64,000 nt of DNA from Pseudomonas wuhanensis (GCF_030687395.1 NZ_CP117430.1:5270001-5334000); one strand, 5' to 3'; positions 18,504-27,000 are shown, numbered from the stretch's first letter. The notes: a model not told the origin generated them from the letters alone. Program-made: numbers and translations.

Positions 18504-18587
18504 AAAAGCCACACGGTGCAAATGGAGCCGGGATTAACCGGCGCCCAGCAGGTACAATGCCCACCCCTTTTTTGTTACGGCCCTGTC

Positions 18588-19298
18588 ATGACTGACCCGA
18601 TTCGTCTCTCCAAACGCCTCATCGAACTCGTCGGCTGTTCCCGTCGGGAGGCTGAGCTGTTCATCGAGGGCGGCTGGGTCACCGTGGACGGCGAAGTCAT
18701 CGATGAGCCGCAGTTCAAGGTCGACACCCAAAAAGTCGAGCTCGACCCCGAAGCCAAGGCCACAGCGCCGGAGCCAGTGACCATCCTGTTCAATGTGCCT
18801 GCGGGCATGGACGCGGAAACGGCCATGGCGACCATCAGCGCCGAGACCCTGAGCGAAGAACACCGCTACGGCAAACGTCCGCTCAAGGGCCACTTCCTGC
18901 GCCTGACCGCCAGTACCGATCTGCAGGCCAACGCCAGCGGTCTGCTGGTGTTCACCCAGGACTGGAAGATCCTGCGCAAACTCACCGCAGACTCCGCCAA
19001 GATCGAGCAAGAGTATGTGGTCGAAGTTGAAGGCGACATGGTGGCTCACGGCCTCAACCGCTTGAACCACGGCCTCACCTACAAAGGTAAGGAACTGCCG
19101 CCGGTCAAGGCCAGCTGGCAGAACGAGAACCGCCTGCGCTTTGCGATGAAGAACCCGCAACCGGGCGTGATCGCCCTGTTTTGCCAGGCCGTTGGCCTGA
19201 AGGTCGTCGCCATCCGCCGCATCCGCATCGGCGGCGTGTCCATCGGCAAAGTGCCGTTGGGGCAATGGCGTTACCTGTCCGGCAAAGAGAAGTTCTAA
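18588..19298 (+). CDS. RsuA/RluF-type pseudouridine synthase-like protein, catalytic Asp apparently missing
   Basis: A 236-residue protein with an N-terminal S4 RNA-binding domain (RLSKRLIELVGCSRREAELF, residues 6-25, and VTVDGEVI) followed by an RsuA-like fold. Two hallmark motifs are altered. The usual NKPxG reads NVPAG (residues 69-73). The catalytic segment RLDxxxxGLL reads DLQANASGLLVFTQD, so the aligned position is Gln113, not Asp; Asp111 lies two residues off. The late motif KVVAIRRIRIGG is conserved. It may bind rRNA without isomerising uridine. The start at 18588 is chosen because MTDPIRLSKRL is the natural S4 beginning. Confidence 0.75.
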   Translation: MTDPIRLSKRLIELVGCSRREAELFIEGGWVTVDGEVIDEPQFKVDTQKVELDPEAKATAPEPVTILFNVPAGMDAETAMATISAETLSEEHRYGKRPLKGHFLRLTASTDLQANASGLLVFTQDWKILRKLTADSAKIEQEYVVEVEGDMVAHGLNRLNHGLTYKGKELPPVKASWQNENRLRFAMKNPQPGVIALFCQAVGLKVVAIRRIRIGGVSIGKVPLGQWRYLSGKEKF

Positions 19299-19323
19299 GA
19301 CTTTTCACGCCGCCACACATTTT

Positions 19324-19346
19324 GGCGCCGCTGTTTATGCGGCGCC
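19324..19346. other. Hairpin between the pseudouridine synthase-like gene and DUF1456 gene
   Basis: GGCGCCGC and GCGGCGCC form an 8-bp stem around TGTTTAT; no T-run follows, so termination is uncertain. It is 27 bases before the next start codon. Confidence 0.45.
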
Positions 19347-19373
19347 CACTGCTGAATATCAGGACTGCACACC

Positions 19374-19844
19374 ATGATTCATAACGACGTACTGCGCAGC
19401 GTGCGCTACATGCTCGACATCAGCGACAAGAAAGTCATCGAAATCATCAAGATCGGTGGCATGGACGTGTCCCTGGAAGACTTGCTGACCTACCTCGACA
19501 AGAAAGAGGAAGACGAGGAAGGCTTCGTACGCTGCCCGGACGAGGTCATGGCGCATTTCCTCGATGGCCTGGTGATCTTCAAGCGTGGCAAGGACGAAAG
19601 CCGTCCGCCGCAGCCGATCGAAGTGCCCGTGACCAACAACATCATCCTGAAGAAGCTGCGTGTGGCCTTCGAGCTGAAAGAGGACGACATGCACGCCATC
19701 CTCAAGGCTGCCGAGTTCCCGGTATCCAAGCCTGAGCTGAGCGCGCTGTTCCGCAAGTTCGGCCACACCAACTACCGCACTTGCGGCGACCAGTTGCTTC
19801 GCAACTTCCTCAAAGGCCTGACCCTGCGCGTTCGCCCGCAGTAA
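19374..19844 (+). CDS. DUF1456-family protein (YehS-like)
   Basis: A 156-residue protein of two similar halves, each beginning with a helix-rich motif: NDVLRSVRYMLDISDKKVIE at the N-terminus and NNIILKKLRVAFELKEDDMH at about residue 87. This internal duplication and length define DUF1456 (E. coli YehS). The role is unknown; no enzyme motif is seen. It follows the pseudouridine synthase-like gene by 75 bases and could be cotranscribed. Confidence 0.9.
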   Translation: MIHNDVLRSVRYMLDISDKKVIEIIKIGGMDVSLEDLLTYLDKKEEDEEGFVRCPDEVMAHFLDGLVIFKRGKDESRPPQPIEVPVTNNIILKKLRVAFELKEDDMHAILKAAEFPVSKPELSALFRKFGHTNYRTCGDQLLRNFLKGLTLRVRPQ

Positions 19845-19868
19845 ATCGCCCACGAACGCCACGGTCCC

Positions 19869-19934
19869 AAGGAGCGAGGCTTGCCCGCGAAGGCGATCTT
19901 CAAAACGCCTTCGCCAGCAAGCTGTGCCCCTACA
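19869..19934. repeat. Degenerate REP pair
   Basis: GGAGCGAGGCTTGCCCGCGA and the imperfect inverted arm CGCCTTCGCCAGCAAGCTGT retain the REP core but have lost several stem bases. Confidence 0.6.
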
Positions 19935-20048
19935 CGGGCCGTGGCCGCTCAAGGCTATATAGACCCTCATTCCTCGCAAAAATAGTGGCTCCGCTTCTGG
20001 CGGCTGACGACTAGGGTGTAGTGACCCTCAGCTCTCAGGACTCGCCCC

Positions 20049-20819
20049 ATGCACCCTTACTTTTCTCTCGCAGGTCGCACCGCTCTGGTGACCGGCGGCA
20101 CCCGCGGTATCGGCAAAATGATCGCCAAGGCTTATGTCGAGGCTGGCGCCACTGTGTATGTGTGTGCCCGCGATGCCGACGCCTGTCAGCAAACCGCCGA
20201 TGAACTGAGCGCTTTCGGGACTTGTCACGCGGTAGCTGCCAACCTGGCCCAAGAAGAAGGTGTCCAGCAATTGGCTGCGCACCTGAGTGAACAGATCGGT
20301 CAGCTGGATATTCTGGTGAACAATGCCGGCACCACCTGGGGCGCGCCGCTGGAGAGTTACCCGGTCAAGGGCTGGGAAAAGGTCATGCAGCTCAACGTGA
20401 CCTCGGTGTTCAACTGCATTCAGCAATTTCTGCCGTTGCTGCGCAAGGCTGGCTCGCCGGCGAATCCGGCACGGATCATCAACATTGGTTCGGTGGCCGG
20501 GATTTCTTCCTTTGGCGAACAGGCGTATGCCTACGGCCCGAGCAAGGCTGCCCTGCATCAACTGTCGCGGATTCTGGCGCGGGAGCTGGTGAGCCAGCAC
20601 ATCAACGTCAATGTGATTGCACCGGGACGTTTTCCGAGCAAGATGACTCAGCATATTGGGAATGATGAGCAGGCGTTGGCGGAGGATACGGCGTTGATTC
20701 CGATGAAGCGTTGGGGGCGGGAGGAGGAAATGGCGGCGTTGGCAATCAGTTTGGCGAGTACGGCTGGGGCGTATATGACTGGGAATATTATTCCTTTGGA
20801 TGGCGGATTTAGTCTCTGA
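20049..20819 (+). CDS. rhlG: RhlG-like short-chain dehydrogenase/reductase
   Basis: A 256-residue NADP(H)-dependent SDR. The cofactor motif is TGGTRGIGK (residues 15-23), NNAG is at about 93-96, and the catalytic set Ser-Tyr-Lys is in GSVAG...YAYGPSKAALH. It matches P. aeruginosa RhlG closely along its length as I recall that sequence (MHPYFSLAGR, LESYPVKGWEKVMQLNVTSVF, GAYMTGNIIPLDGGF). RhlG was linked to beta-hydroxyacyl supply for rhamnolipids and polyhydroxyalkanoates, although its in vivo role is debated. No rhamnolipid genes are nearby. Confidence 0.82.
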   Translation: MHPYFSLAGRTALVTGGTRGIGKMIAKAYVEAGATVYVCARDADACQQTADELSAFGTCHAVAANLAQEEGVQQLAAHLSEQIGQLDILVNNAGTTWGAPLESYPVKGWEKVMQLNVTSVFNCIQQFLPLLRKAGSPANPARIINIGSVAGISSFGEQAYAYGPSKAALHQLSRILARELVSQHINVNVIAPGRFPSKMTQHIGNDEQALAEDTALIPMKRWGREEEMAALAISLASTAGAYMTGNIIPLDGGFSL

Positions 20820-20835
20820 GATTGGCGGTGCGGCT

Positions 20836-20927
20836 ATCGCGGGCAAGCCACGCTCCCACAGGTTTTATGCCGTACACAAAATTTGTGTTCACTCGAGAAC
20901 CCTGTGGGAGCGTGGCTTGCCCGCGAT
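20836..20927. repeat. REP inverted pair, third variant (GAGCGTGGCTTGCCCGCGAT)
   Basis: ATCGCGGGCAAGCCACGCTC at 20836-20855 and the inverted copy CCTGTGGGAGCGTGGCTTGC at 20901-20920 plus CCGCGAT. It lies between the rhlG-like gene and trmO. Confidence 0.88.
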
Positions 20928-21006
20928 GAGGCCGGCTCTGCCACCACCAGACTTGAGGCTCATCGGGTTATCATGCCCGCCCACACCCCTCCTCGATCCC
21001 CAAACC

Positions 21007-21708
21007 ATGACCTACAGCGTTTCCCCCATCGGCTTCGTGCGCTCCTGCTTCAAGGAGAAGTTCGCCATTCCGCGCCAGCCGCAGCTGGCCCCGGCCGCTC
21101 GGGGCGTACTGGAGCTGGTGGCGCCGTTCGATCAGGGTGATGCGGTGCAGGGGCTGGAGCAGGTCAGCCATGTGTGGCTGTTGTTCCTGTTCCATCAAGC
21201 GCTGGAAGAAAAGCCACGCCTCAAAGTCCGCCCGCCGCGTCTGGGCGGTAACAAATCCATGGGCGTGTTCGCCACTCGGGCGACGCACCGGCCCAATGGC
21301 ATCGGTCAATCGGTGGTCAAACTGGACAAAGTCGAAGCCAATCGGCTGTGGATCTCCGGCATCGACCTACTCGACGGGACGCCGGTTCTCGACATCAAAC
21401 CCTACGTGCCCTACGCCGATATCATCGACACAGCGTCCAACAGCATCGCCAGCGCCCCGCCATCGCTGATTCCCGTGCAGTGGACAGACTCAGCACTGCA
21501 ACAGGCTCATGGCCACGCTCAGCGGCTTGATGAGCCCTTGGTCGAGCTGATCGAGCAATGCCTGGCACAAGACCCACGCCCGGCGTACCAGATTCCTGCA
21601 CCGGAAAGGGAATACGGCGCGCAGTTCTGGGATGTGGATGTGCGCTGGCATTACCCTACGCCTGGCCTTATCCGCGTCCTCGAAGTCATTCCCGTATCCA
21701 ACCGGTAG
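21007..21708 (+). CDS. trmO: tRNA t6A37 N6-methyltransferase TrmO (TsaA/YaeB)
   Basis: A 233-residue protein of the UPF0066/YaeB family that methylates N6-threonylcarbamoyladenosine at position 37 of tRNA-Thr using S-adenosylmethionine. The beta-barrel SAM site is seen in PIGFVRSCFKEKFAIPRQP, FATRATHRPNGIG and DGTPVLDIKPYVPYAD. The C-terminal 80 residues are the less conserved extension of the proteobacterial form. The ATG at 21007 is chosen over an upstream frame that runs through the REP repeat. Confidence 0.93.
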   Translation: MTYSVSPIGFVRSCFKEKFAIPRQPQLAPAARGVLELVAPFDQGDAVQGLEQVSHVWLLFLFHQALEEKPRLKVRPPRLGGNKSMGVFATRATHRPNGIGQSVVKLDKVEANRLWISGIDLLDGTPVLDIKPYVPYADIIDTASNSIASAPPSLIPVQWTDSALQQAHGHAQRLDEPLVELIEQCLAQDPRPAYQIPAPEREYGAQFWDVDVRWHYPTPGLIRVLEVIPVSNR

Positions 21709-21721
21709 GAGCTGTCGAGTA

Positions 21722-21761
21722 TAAAAAAGCCCCCATTGCCTGCACAGGCAATGGGGGCTGA
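21722..21761 (+). terminator. Terminator after trmO
   Basis: AAAAAAGCCCCCATTGCC ... GGCAATGGGGGCT: a 13-bp stem. The A-run is on the left, so it is strongest for the minus-strand fpr gene. Confidence 0.75.
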
Positions 21762-21762
21762 T

Positions 21763-21812
21763 CGTTCCCACGCTCCGCGTGGGAATGCATCCAGTGACGC
21801 TCTGCGTCACCC
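21763..21812. repeat. Pseudomonad intergenic repeat (GTTCCCACGC...GCGTGGGAA)
   Basis: Two small palindromes in a row: GTTCCCACGCTCCGCGTGGGAA and GACGCTCTGCGTC. This sequence type recurs between genes of fluorescent pseudomonads (from memory). It occurs once in this window. Confidence 0.6.
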
Positions 21813-21822
21813 AAACAACGTC

Positions 21823-22602
21823 TTACTTCTCGACGAACGCACGCTCGATCAGGTAATCACCCGGCTCGCGCATCCGCGGCGAAACTTTCAGGCCGAAGCT
21901 GTTCAACACTTCGCTGGTCTCGTCGAGCATGCTCGGGCTACCGCACAGCATAGCGCGGTCGTCCTGCGGGTTGATCGGTGGCAGACCGATGTCGCTGAAC
22001 AGCTTGCCGCTGCGCATCAGGTCGGTCAGGCGGCCTTCGTTTTCGAACGGCTCGCGGGTCACGGTCGGGTAGTAGATCAACTTGTCACGCAGGGCCTCGC
22101 CGAAGAACTCGTTCTGCGGCAGGTGCTCGGTGATGAACTCGCGGTAAGCGACTTCATTGACGTAACGCACGCCGTGGCACAGGATCACTTTTTCGAAACG
22201 CTCGTAGGTTTCCGGGTCCTGGATGACGCTCATGAACGGCGCCAGACCGGTACCGGTGCTGAGCAGGTACAAATGTTTGCCAGGCTTCAAGTCATCCAGC
22301 ACCAGGGTGCCGGTAGGCTTTTTGCTGATGATGATCTCGTCGCCTTCCTTCAGATGCTGCAACTGGGAAGTCAGCGGGCCATCAGGCACCTTGATGCTGA
22401 AGAACTCGAGATGCTCTTCCCAGTTCGGGCTGGCAATCGAGTAAGCACGCATAAGCGGGCGGCCGTTAGGCTGTTGCAGGCCGATCATCACGAACTGACC
22501 GTTCTCGAAGCGCAGGCCCGGATCGCGGGTGCACTTGAAGCTGAACAGAGTGTCGTTCCAGTGGTGAACACTGAGGACACGCTCGTGGTTCATGTTGCTC
22601 AT
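21823..22602 (-). CDS. fpr: Ferredoxin/flavodoxin-NADP+ reductase (FprA type)
   Basis: A 259-residue FAD enzyme that exchanges electrons between NADPH and ferredoxin or flavodoxin. The FAD motif RAYSIASP (about residues 50-57), the NADP-binding GTGLAPFMSVI (about 110-120) and the C-terminal FVEK ending are typical of bacterial class I reductases. Start MSNMNHERVLSVHHW at 22602 matches the family; the frame extends further upstream without support. It is divergent from finR, whose product activates it under oxidative stress in P. putida, and the 121-base gap between them should hold the shared operator. Confidence 0.94.
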   Translation of the reverse strand: MSNMNHERVLSVHHWNDTLFSFKCTRDPGLRFENGQFVMIGLQQPNGRPLMRAYSIASPNWEEHLEFFSIKVPDGPLTSQLQHLKEGDEIIISKKPTGTLVLDDLKPGKHLYLLSTGTGLAPFMSVIQDPETYERFEKVILCHGVRYVNEVAYREFITEHLPQNEFFGEALRDKLIYYPTVTREPFENEGRLTDLMRSGKLFSDIGLPPINPQDDRAMLCGSPSMLDETSEVLNSFGLKVSPRMREPGDYLIERAFVEK

Positions 22603-22723
22603 GTACGTGGGACTCCTGGAGATTTGCCTGCGCCGATGATGTGCGCAATTGCATCGCATTCTAATGGCAGCGACAATATCTGTTAAATGGATTATTAAGA
22701 TAAGGGTTATCGGTTATATCGAT

Positions 22724-23650
22724 ATGCGATTTACTCTCCGTCAACTTCAAGTATTCGTCGCCGTCGCCCAGCAGGAAAGCGTATCCCGTGCTGCCCTGAC
22801 GCTCAACCTTTCGCAATCGGCGGCGAGCACCTCGATCACCGAGCTAGAGCGTCAGTGCAGCTGCCAGCTGTTCGATCGCGCCGGCAAACGGCTGAGCCTC
22901 AACGCCCTCGGCAAACAACTGTTGCCGCAGGCGGTGGCCCTGCTCGACCAGGCCAAGGAGATCGAAGACTTGCTCAACGGCAAGTCCGGTTTCGGCTCCC
23001 TGGCGGTCGGCGCGACCCTGACCATCGGCAATTACCTGGCAACCCTGCTGATCGGCAGCTTCATGCAGCGCCATCCGGAAAGCCAGGTGAAGCTGCATGT
23101 GCAGAACACTGCCAACATCGTGCAACAGGTCGCGCACTATGAAATTGATCTGGGTCTAATCGAAGGCGACTGCAGTCATCCGGACATCGAAGTACAGAGC
23201 TGGGTCGAAGATGAGCTGGTGGTGTTCTGTGCGCCCCAGCATCCGCTGGCCAAACGTGGCATCGCGACCATGGAGGAGCTGAGTCATGAGGCGTGGATTC
23301 TCCGCGAGCAAGGCTCGGGCACACGGCTGACGTTCGACCAGGCCATGCGACACCATCGCAGCGCGCTGAACATTCGCCTGGAGCTGGAACACACCGAAGC
23401 GATCAAGCGCGCGGTGGAGTCGGGGTTGGGGATTGGCTGCATTTCGCGCCTGGCGCTGCGCGATGCATTCCGCCGCGGCAGTCTGGTGCCCGTGGAAACA
23501 CCGGATCTGGATCTGGCGCGGCAGTTCTATTTCATCTGGCACAAACAGAAATATCAGACATCGGCCATGCGCGAATTCCTTGACCTGTGCCGCGCATTCA
23601 CCGCCGGGGTTCAGCGCAGCGACGAGATCGTCCTGCCCACCATCGCTTAA
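22724..23650 (+). CDS. finR: LysR-type regulator FinR
   Basis: A 308-residue LysR regulator. The winged helix-turn-helix is at residues 1-60 (MRFTLRQLQVFVAVAQQESV, AALTLNLSQSAASTSITELE) and the substrate-binding domain covers about 90-300. It is divergent from fpr, the arrangement in which FinR was described in P. putida as activator of fprA during superoxide and iron stress. The start at 22724 is chosen because MRFTLRQLQ is the standard beginning. Its stop overlaps the convergent dgkA stop by two bases. Confidence 0.88.
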   Translation: MRFTLRQLQVFVAVAQQESVSRAALTLNLSQSAASTSITELERQCSCQLFDRAGKRLSLNALGKQLLPQAVALLDQAKEIEDLLNGKSGFGSLAVGATLTIGNYLATLLIGSFMQRHPESQVKLHVQNTANIVQQVAHYEIDLGLIEGDCSHPDIEVQSWVEDELVVFCAPQHPLAKRGIATMEELSHEAWILREQGSGTRLTFDQAMRHHRSALNIRLELEHTEAIKRAVESGLGIGCISRLALRDAFRRGSLVPVETPDLDLARQFYFIWHKQKYQTSAMREFLDLCRAFTAGVQRSDEIVLPTIA

Positions 23651-24009
23651 AGCAGAATCACCGCCCACACCAGCGCGATCATGCTCAAGGCCACCAATTG
23701 AGCGGCGCTGCCCATGTCCTTGGCATTCTTGGACAGCGGGTGCAATTCAAGGGAAATGCGGTCGATGGCCGCTTCCACCGCCGAGTTGAGCAATTCGACG
23801 ATCAACGCCAACAGACAGACTGCAATCAACAGCGCCTGCTCGACACGACTGACGTTCAGGAAGAACGACAGTGGAATCAGGATGGCATTAAGCAGCACCA
23901 ATTGCCGGAAGGCCGCTTCACCGGTGAAGGCCGCGCGCAGGCCGTCCAGAGAGTAACCAGAGGCGTTGAGGATGCGTTTGAGGCCGGTCTGGCCTTTGAA
24001 AGGTGACAT
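23647..24009 (-). CDS. dgkA: Diacylglycerol kinase (membrane, DgkA type)
   Basis: A 120-residue integral membrane kinase with an amphipathic N-terminus (GLKRILNASGYSLDGLRAAF) and three membrane helices. The catalytic motif is in ALIVELLNSAVEAAIDRI, with Glu residues that bind Mg-ATP. It recycles diacylglycerol released from phosphatidylglycerol by periplasmic glucan synthesis. It lies 75 bases downstream of erdR, an order also found in P. aeruginosa. Confidence 0.94.
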   Translation of the reverse strand: MSPFKGQTGLKRILNASGYSLDGLRAAFTGEAAFRQLVLLNAILIPLSFFLNVSRVEQALLIAVCLLALIVELLNSAVEAAIDRISLELHPLSKNAKDMGSAAQLVALSMIALVWAVILL

Positions 24010-24084
24010 AAAGTTGGCAACTGACCAAAAAGGAGTGGGAAAGCTAAATTAAGCAAAGTCAAAAAAGCGTGAACATGTAGCCCC

Positions 24085-24735
24085 TTAGCTGCTCGAAATT
24101 GACTCAAGTTGTTGCAAGAGCAGCGCTGCCTGAGTCCGGGTCCGTACATTCAGCTTACGGAAAATGGCCGTGACATGGGCCTTAATCGTGGCTTCGGAAA
24201 CGCTCAACTCGTAAGCAATCTGCTTGTTCAGCAAACCTTCACAAACCATGGTCAACACACGGAACTGCTGGGGTGTCAGGCTGGCAAGGCCTTCGCTGGC
24301 GGCCTTGGCTTCGTCGGAAACACTAACCGCTTCGAAAGCCTGGGGCGGCCAGAAAACGTCGCCATCCAACACCGCGCGTACGGCTTTCTGAATGACGCTC
24401 AAATCACTGGACTTGGGAATGAAACCGCTGGCGCCAAATTCACGGGACTTGACCATGATCGACGCTTCTTCCTGAGCCGACACCATTACCACCGGAATCT
24501 GCGGATACTGCCCACGCAACAGCACCAACCCGGAAAAACCGTAAGCCCCCGGCATGTTCAGGTCCAGCAATACCAGATCCCAGTCGGCCTTTTCGGTCAG
24601 ACGGCTTTCCAGCTCGGCAATGCTCGCCACTTCCACCAGACGGACATCCGGGCCCAGGCCCAGGGTCAACGCTTGATGCAGGGCGCTACGAAAAAGAGGG
24701 TGGTCATCGGCAATCAGGATTTCGTATGTGGCCAT
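24085..24735 (-). CDS. erdR: Response regulator ErdR (NarL/LuxR class)
   Basis: A 216-residue two-component regulator. The receiver domain has acidic Asp10/Asp11 and phosphoacceptor Asp58 (LVLLDLNMPG); the LuxR-type helix-turn-helix is at about 148-205 (LTPQQFRVLTMVCEGLLNKQ, SVSEATIKAHVTAIFRKLNV). ErdR controls ethanol and acetate metabolism genes in P. aeruginosa and belongs to a sensor-lacking, orphan group. No kinase gene is adjacent here either. Confidence 0.9.
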   Translation of the reverse strand: MATYEILIADDHPLFRSALHQALTLGLGPDVRLVEVASIAELESRLTEKADWDLVLLDLNMPGAYGFSGLVLLRGQYPQIPVVMVSAQEEASIMVKSREFGASGFIPKSSDLSVIQKAVRAVLDGDVFWPPQAFEAVSVSDEAKAASEGLASLTPQQFRVLTMVCEGLLNKQIAYELSVSEATIKAHVTAIFRKLNVRTRTQAALLLQQLESISSS

Positions 24736-24974
24736 TTTTCAAATGATCCTGTTTTTTTATGGGACGCCTGATGCATTTCAGGCCTCGCCAAAACAACTCG
24801 AGGTGCAGCCACGCAGCGGCACCAACAGGGCACGTTCAACGCCAATTACGTAAAAAAAGCAGCGTTTCAAACTTTGGCCGCGCCCTAATCGGCGCCAAGC
24901 ATGCCCAGCGAAACCGGGGTGGTCAAGTTGCATGGCTCTGCCAGCGACCTGGTTCTTAGCAGTATGGGCGATGC

Positions 24975-25718
24975 TCAGCAGATGACAGGCGCCGCGTGTT
25001 GTACAAAGGGCATCAACTCGGCATGGGCCGGTGTTGCAACATTCATATCCAGCTGATGTTTAGCGTCCAGGTAATGCTGGCTGAATACATCAAAATAAGC
25101 GTCCAGCGCCAAAGCAGCGTCTGTATCACCCGCAAGATCAAGGCACAGCGCCGCCACTTCGGCCGTGCACAGGTGCTCGCTGCGAGTGGATCTGCGCAAT
25201 CGATACCGTGAAAGCTTCTCAGGAAGCAGGCTCAGAATCGGAAACGCATCAAAATAGGGACTTTTGCGGAAAATCTTCCGGGCTTCGGTCCAGGTGGCGT
25301 CCAGCAGAATGAACAGCGGCCGTTTGGTGCTATCGACCTCGACGCTGTGGGTAACTCGCTCGGGCTCGACGTACTCGCCTGGAAACACCAGGTACGGTTG
25401 CCATTGCGGGTCGGCCAACAGCGCCAGCAGTTGTTCATCGATTTCCGTGCGTGACCAGATGAACGCATGGTTGTCGCGCACCACATCGGCAATCAGCCAA
25501 CCGGTATTGCTTGGTTTGAACACTTCTTTATTGGTCATGATCAGGCACACGCCGCTACGGGTGTCGACCCGCGGACGCCAGGCGCATAGGCAGTGGCTCT
25601 CGATCACACGGCAGGCACGGCAACGGGTTGCTCGCCAACCACGGGCCTGAATCGGCTTGATGCCCTCTTCCTCTCGCTGATCACGCAAGCGGGCTACGGC
25701 GTTGGGGGCGTGGTTCAT
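24975..25718 (-). CDS. DTW-domain tRNA-uridine aminocarboxypropyltransferase
   Basis: A 247-residue protein of the TDD/DTW family (E. coli YfiP/TapT), which transfers the 3-amino-3-carboxypropyl group of SAM to uridine (acp3U) in tRNA. A cysteine cluster CRACRVIESHCLC near residue 30 suggests a metal site; the family motif reads DATWTEARKIF (DxTW), followed by LSRYRLRRSTRSEHLCTAE. The start at 25718 (MNHAPNAVARLR) is preferred; the frame continues upstream as a hydrophobic stretch that looks spurious and would run toward the divergent gene at 25908. Confidence 0.85.
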   Translation of the reverse strand: MNHAPNAVARLRDQREEEGIKPIQARGWRATRCRACRVIESHCLCAWRPRVDTRSGVCLIMTNKEVFKPSNTGWLIADVVRDNHAFIWSRTEIDEQLLALLADPQWQPYLVFPGEYVEPERVTHSVEVDSTKRPLFILLDATWTEARKIFRKSPYFDAFPILSLLPEKLSRYRLRRSTRSEHLCTAEVAALCLDLAGDTDAALALDAYFDVFSQHYLDAKHQLDMNVATPAHAELMPFVQHAAPVIC

Positions 25719-25907
25719 CGTGAGCAACACCGGCAGACAGGAAAACTCGACACAAACGGCACTCGGCAAGGCAATAAAGGCCAGCAGTTTACCAGAGCGA
25801 CCGGCGCAAGCCTGTACCGACCAGGCCACCTCCCCTATAATTCGCCGCCACTGAACGCACAGTCACGTGGCTGGTCGAACCACCAGTCACTGAACCAGGA
25901 GAGTTTC

Positions 25908-26333
25908 ATGCTGCGCCTTATCGTTCCCACCGCTGCCGTTTTGCTGGCGTCGTCCTTCAGTGCTCAGGCTGCGTCCTTGAGTGAGCAGAATCTCAACAGA
26001 GAGCTGCGAAACGTCGCCGTACAAAGCAGCGTCGGCACGCCACGGGCGATCAACGAAGACATTCAGGATCAGGGTTATACCGTCGAAGGCAAACAGCTGA
26101 TCAACCATCTGAGCGTTCAAAGCAGCCACGCCGACAAGATGCGCGCCGATCCGAAAGCCGTGTACTTCCAGCTTGGCGCCTCCGTCTGCAGAAACGACGG
26201 GTTCCGCAAGCTGATGGCCAAAGGCGCGATCATGCGTTACGACTTTACCGAAGTGAAGACCAACCGCCCGGTCGGCTCCGCAAGCTTCCAGGAATCGGAT
26301 TGCCCGAAAGCGACCCCGACGAAGAAGAAGTAA
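25908..26333 (+). CDS. Quorum-sensing-regulated virulence factor family protein (PA3611-like)
   Basis: A 141-residue exported protein: signal peptide residues 1-21 (cleavage after SAQA), then a small alpha/beta domain with SQSSVGTPRAIN-like and DIQDQGYTVEGKQLINHLSVQ segments and one conserved cysteine pair (Cys in ASVCRND and in ESDCPK) that may form a disulfide. It resembles P. aeruginosa PA3611, a small secreted quorum-sensing-dependent protein of known structure but unclear function. Ribosome site AGGAGAG precedes the ATG. Its stop touches the convergent small gene at 26334. Confidence 0.72.
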   Translation: MLRLIVPTAAVLLASSFSAQAASLSEQNLNRELRNVAVQSSVGTPRAINEDIQDQGYTVEGKQLINHLSVQSSHADKMRADPKAVYFQLGASVCRNDGFRKLMAKGAIMRYDFTEVKTNRPVGSASFQESDCPKATPTKKK

Positions 26334-26528
26334 CTATCGGGAAGTAGCGCGCCGCTGTTCATCCTCGGCGCGCAGTTCTGCCAACAGCGCCTGCAAGTAG
26401 CGCGAACGTCGCTCCCCGCCCTCCAGACGTCGGCAACACTCCTCTTCGAGACTCAAATGATTGGTCTCGGCTGATAACTTCAGCAATCGATACAGTTGCG
26501 CATCGATTTCCAGAGTGACTCTGGGCAT
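26334..26528 (-). CDS. Small hypothetical protein, possible ribbon-helix-helix
   Basis: A 64-residue protein MPRVTLEIDAQLYRLLKLSA... rich in Glu and Arg at the C-terminus. The N-terminal strand (PRVTLEID) followed by two helices is the layout of ribbon-helix-helix DNA-binding proteins such as Arc/MetJ relatives, but no partner or operator is evident. The frame is open to 26618; MPRV at 26528 fits the fold better. It is tightly convergent with the gene at 25908 (ends abut). Confidence 0.6.
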   Translation of the reverse strand: MPRVTLEIDAQLYRLLKLSAETNHLSLEEECCRRLEGGERRSRYLQALLAELRAEDEQRRATSR

Positions 26529-26641
26529 GGTTTCCCGCCTCCTTGCACGCATTGATCGCTGTTGATCACGCGAAAAATCCCTGAACTGCTTGAACGTTGC
26601 GTCATGCCATTGACGCAAAGTTGTCGTGTCACGCCTGTAAC

Positions 26642-26785
26642 TTAGTAAATCAGAGCGCAGGACATACGGCTTGCGTTCAGACGAGCGGTGAAAGCACCTT
26701 GCAAATCGTCAATAAGCGGTTGCCAGGAAAGACTTTGCGGCGCAATGATCAAGCAGCGCAAATCGTTGCGAGGGTCTAAATTCAT
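26642..26785 (-). CDS. Putative 47-residue protein
   Basis: A short frame MNLDPRNDLRCLIIAPQSLS... ending SCALIY. Composition is protein-like (hydrophobic LRCLII core, balanced charge), and it is codirectional with the gene at 26334. No ribosome site is convincing, and the frame stays open to 26848. Treat as a candidate only; conservation in other pseudomonads would decide it. Confidence 0.4.
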   Translation of the reverse strand: MNLDPRNDLRCLIIAPQSLSWQPLIDDLQGAFTARLNASRMSCALIY

Positions 26786-26888
26786 AGTGTTCACGTTGAT
26801 TTTTTCAGGGCAGAAAAGGGGCTGCCCATTGCGTGTCTTATTGTGCAAACGTTTCTTTCATTCAAGGGATAAGCAGAGCCCGTATGGA

Positions 26889-27000
26889 TGGCTCGATTGC
26901 AAACGAGTCAGGTGGAGCGCCCAGGCAAGGGCTTGGGCAGACAGCGACACAAGGGGTGTCGCGGCGCCGACGACTGTTTTGTCGGGCCAAGGGTTCTGTG
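26889..27000 (+). promoter_or_regulatory. Leader with tandem hairpins upstream of the LOG-family gene
   Basis: The 230 bases before 27017 contain a row of hairpins: CTCG/CGAG (26892-26907), GCCCAGGC-AAGG-GCTTGGGC (26919-26938), GCGACAC-AAGGG-GTGTCGC (26944-26962) and CCGAC/GTCGG (26967-26985). Two loops carry AAGG, the same bases as the ribosome site AAGGAG at 27004-27009. It looks like an RNA leader, with no known class recognised. Confidence 0.45.
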
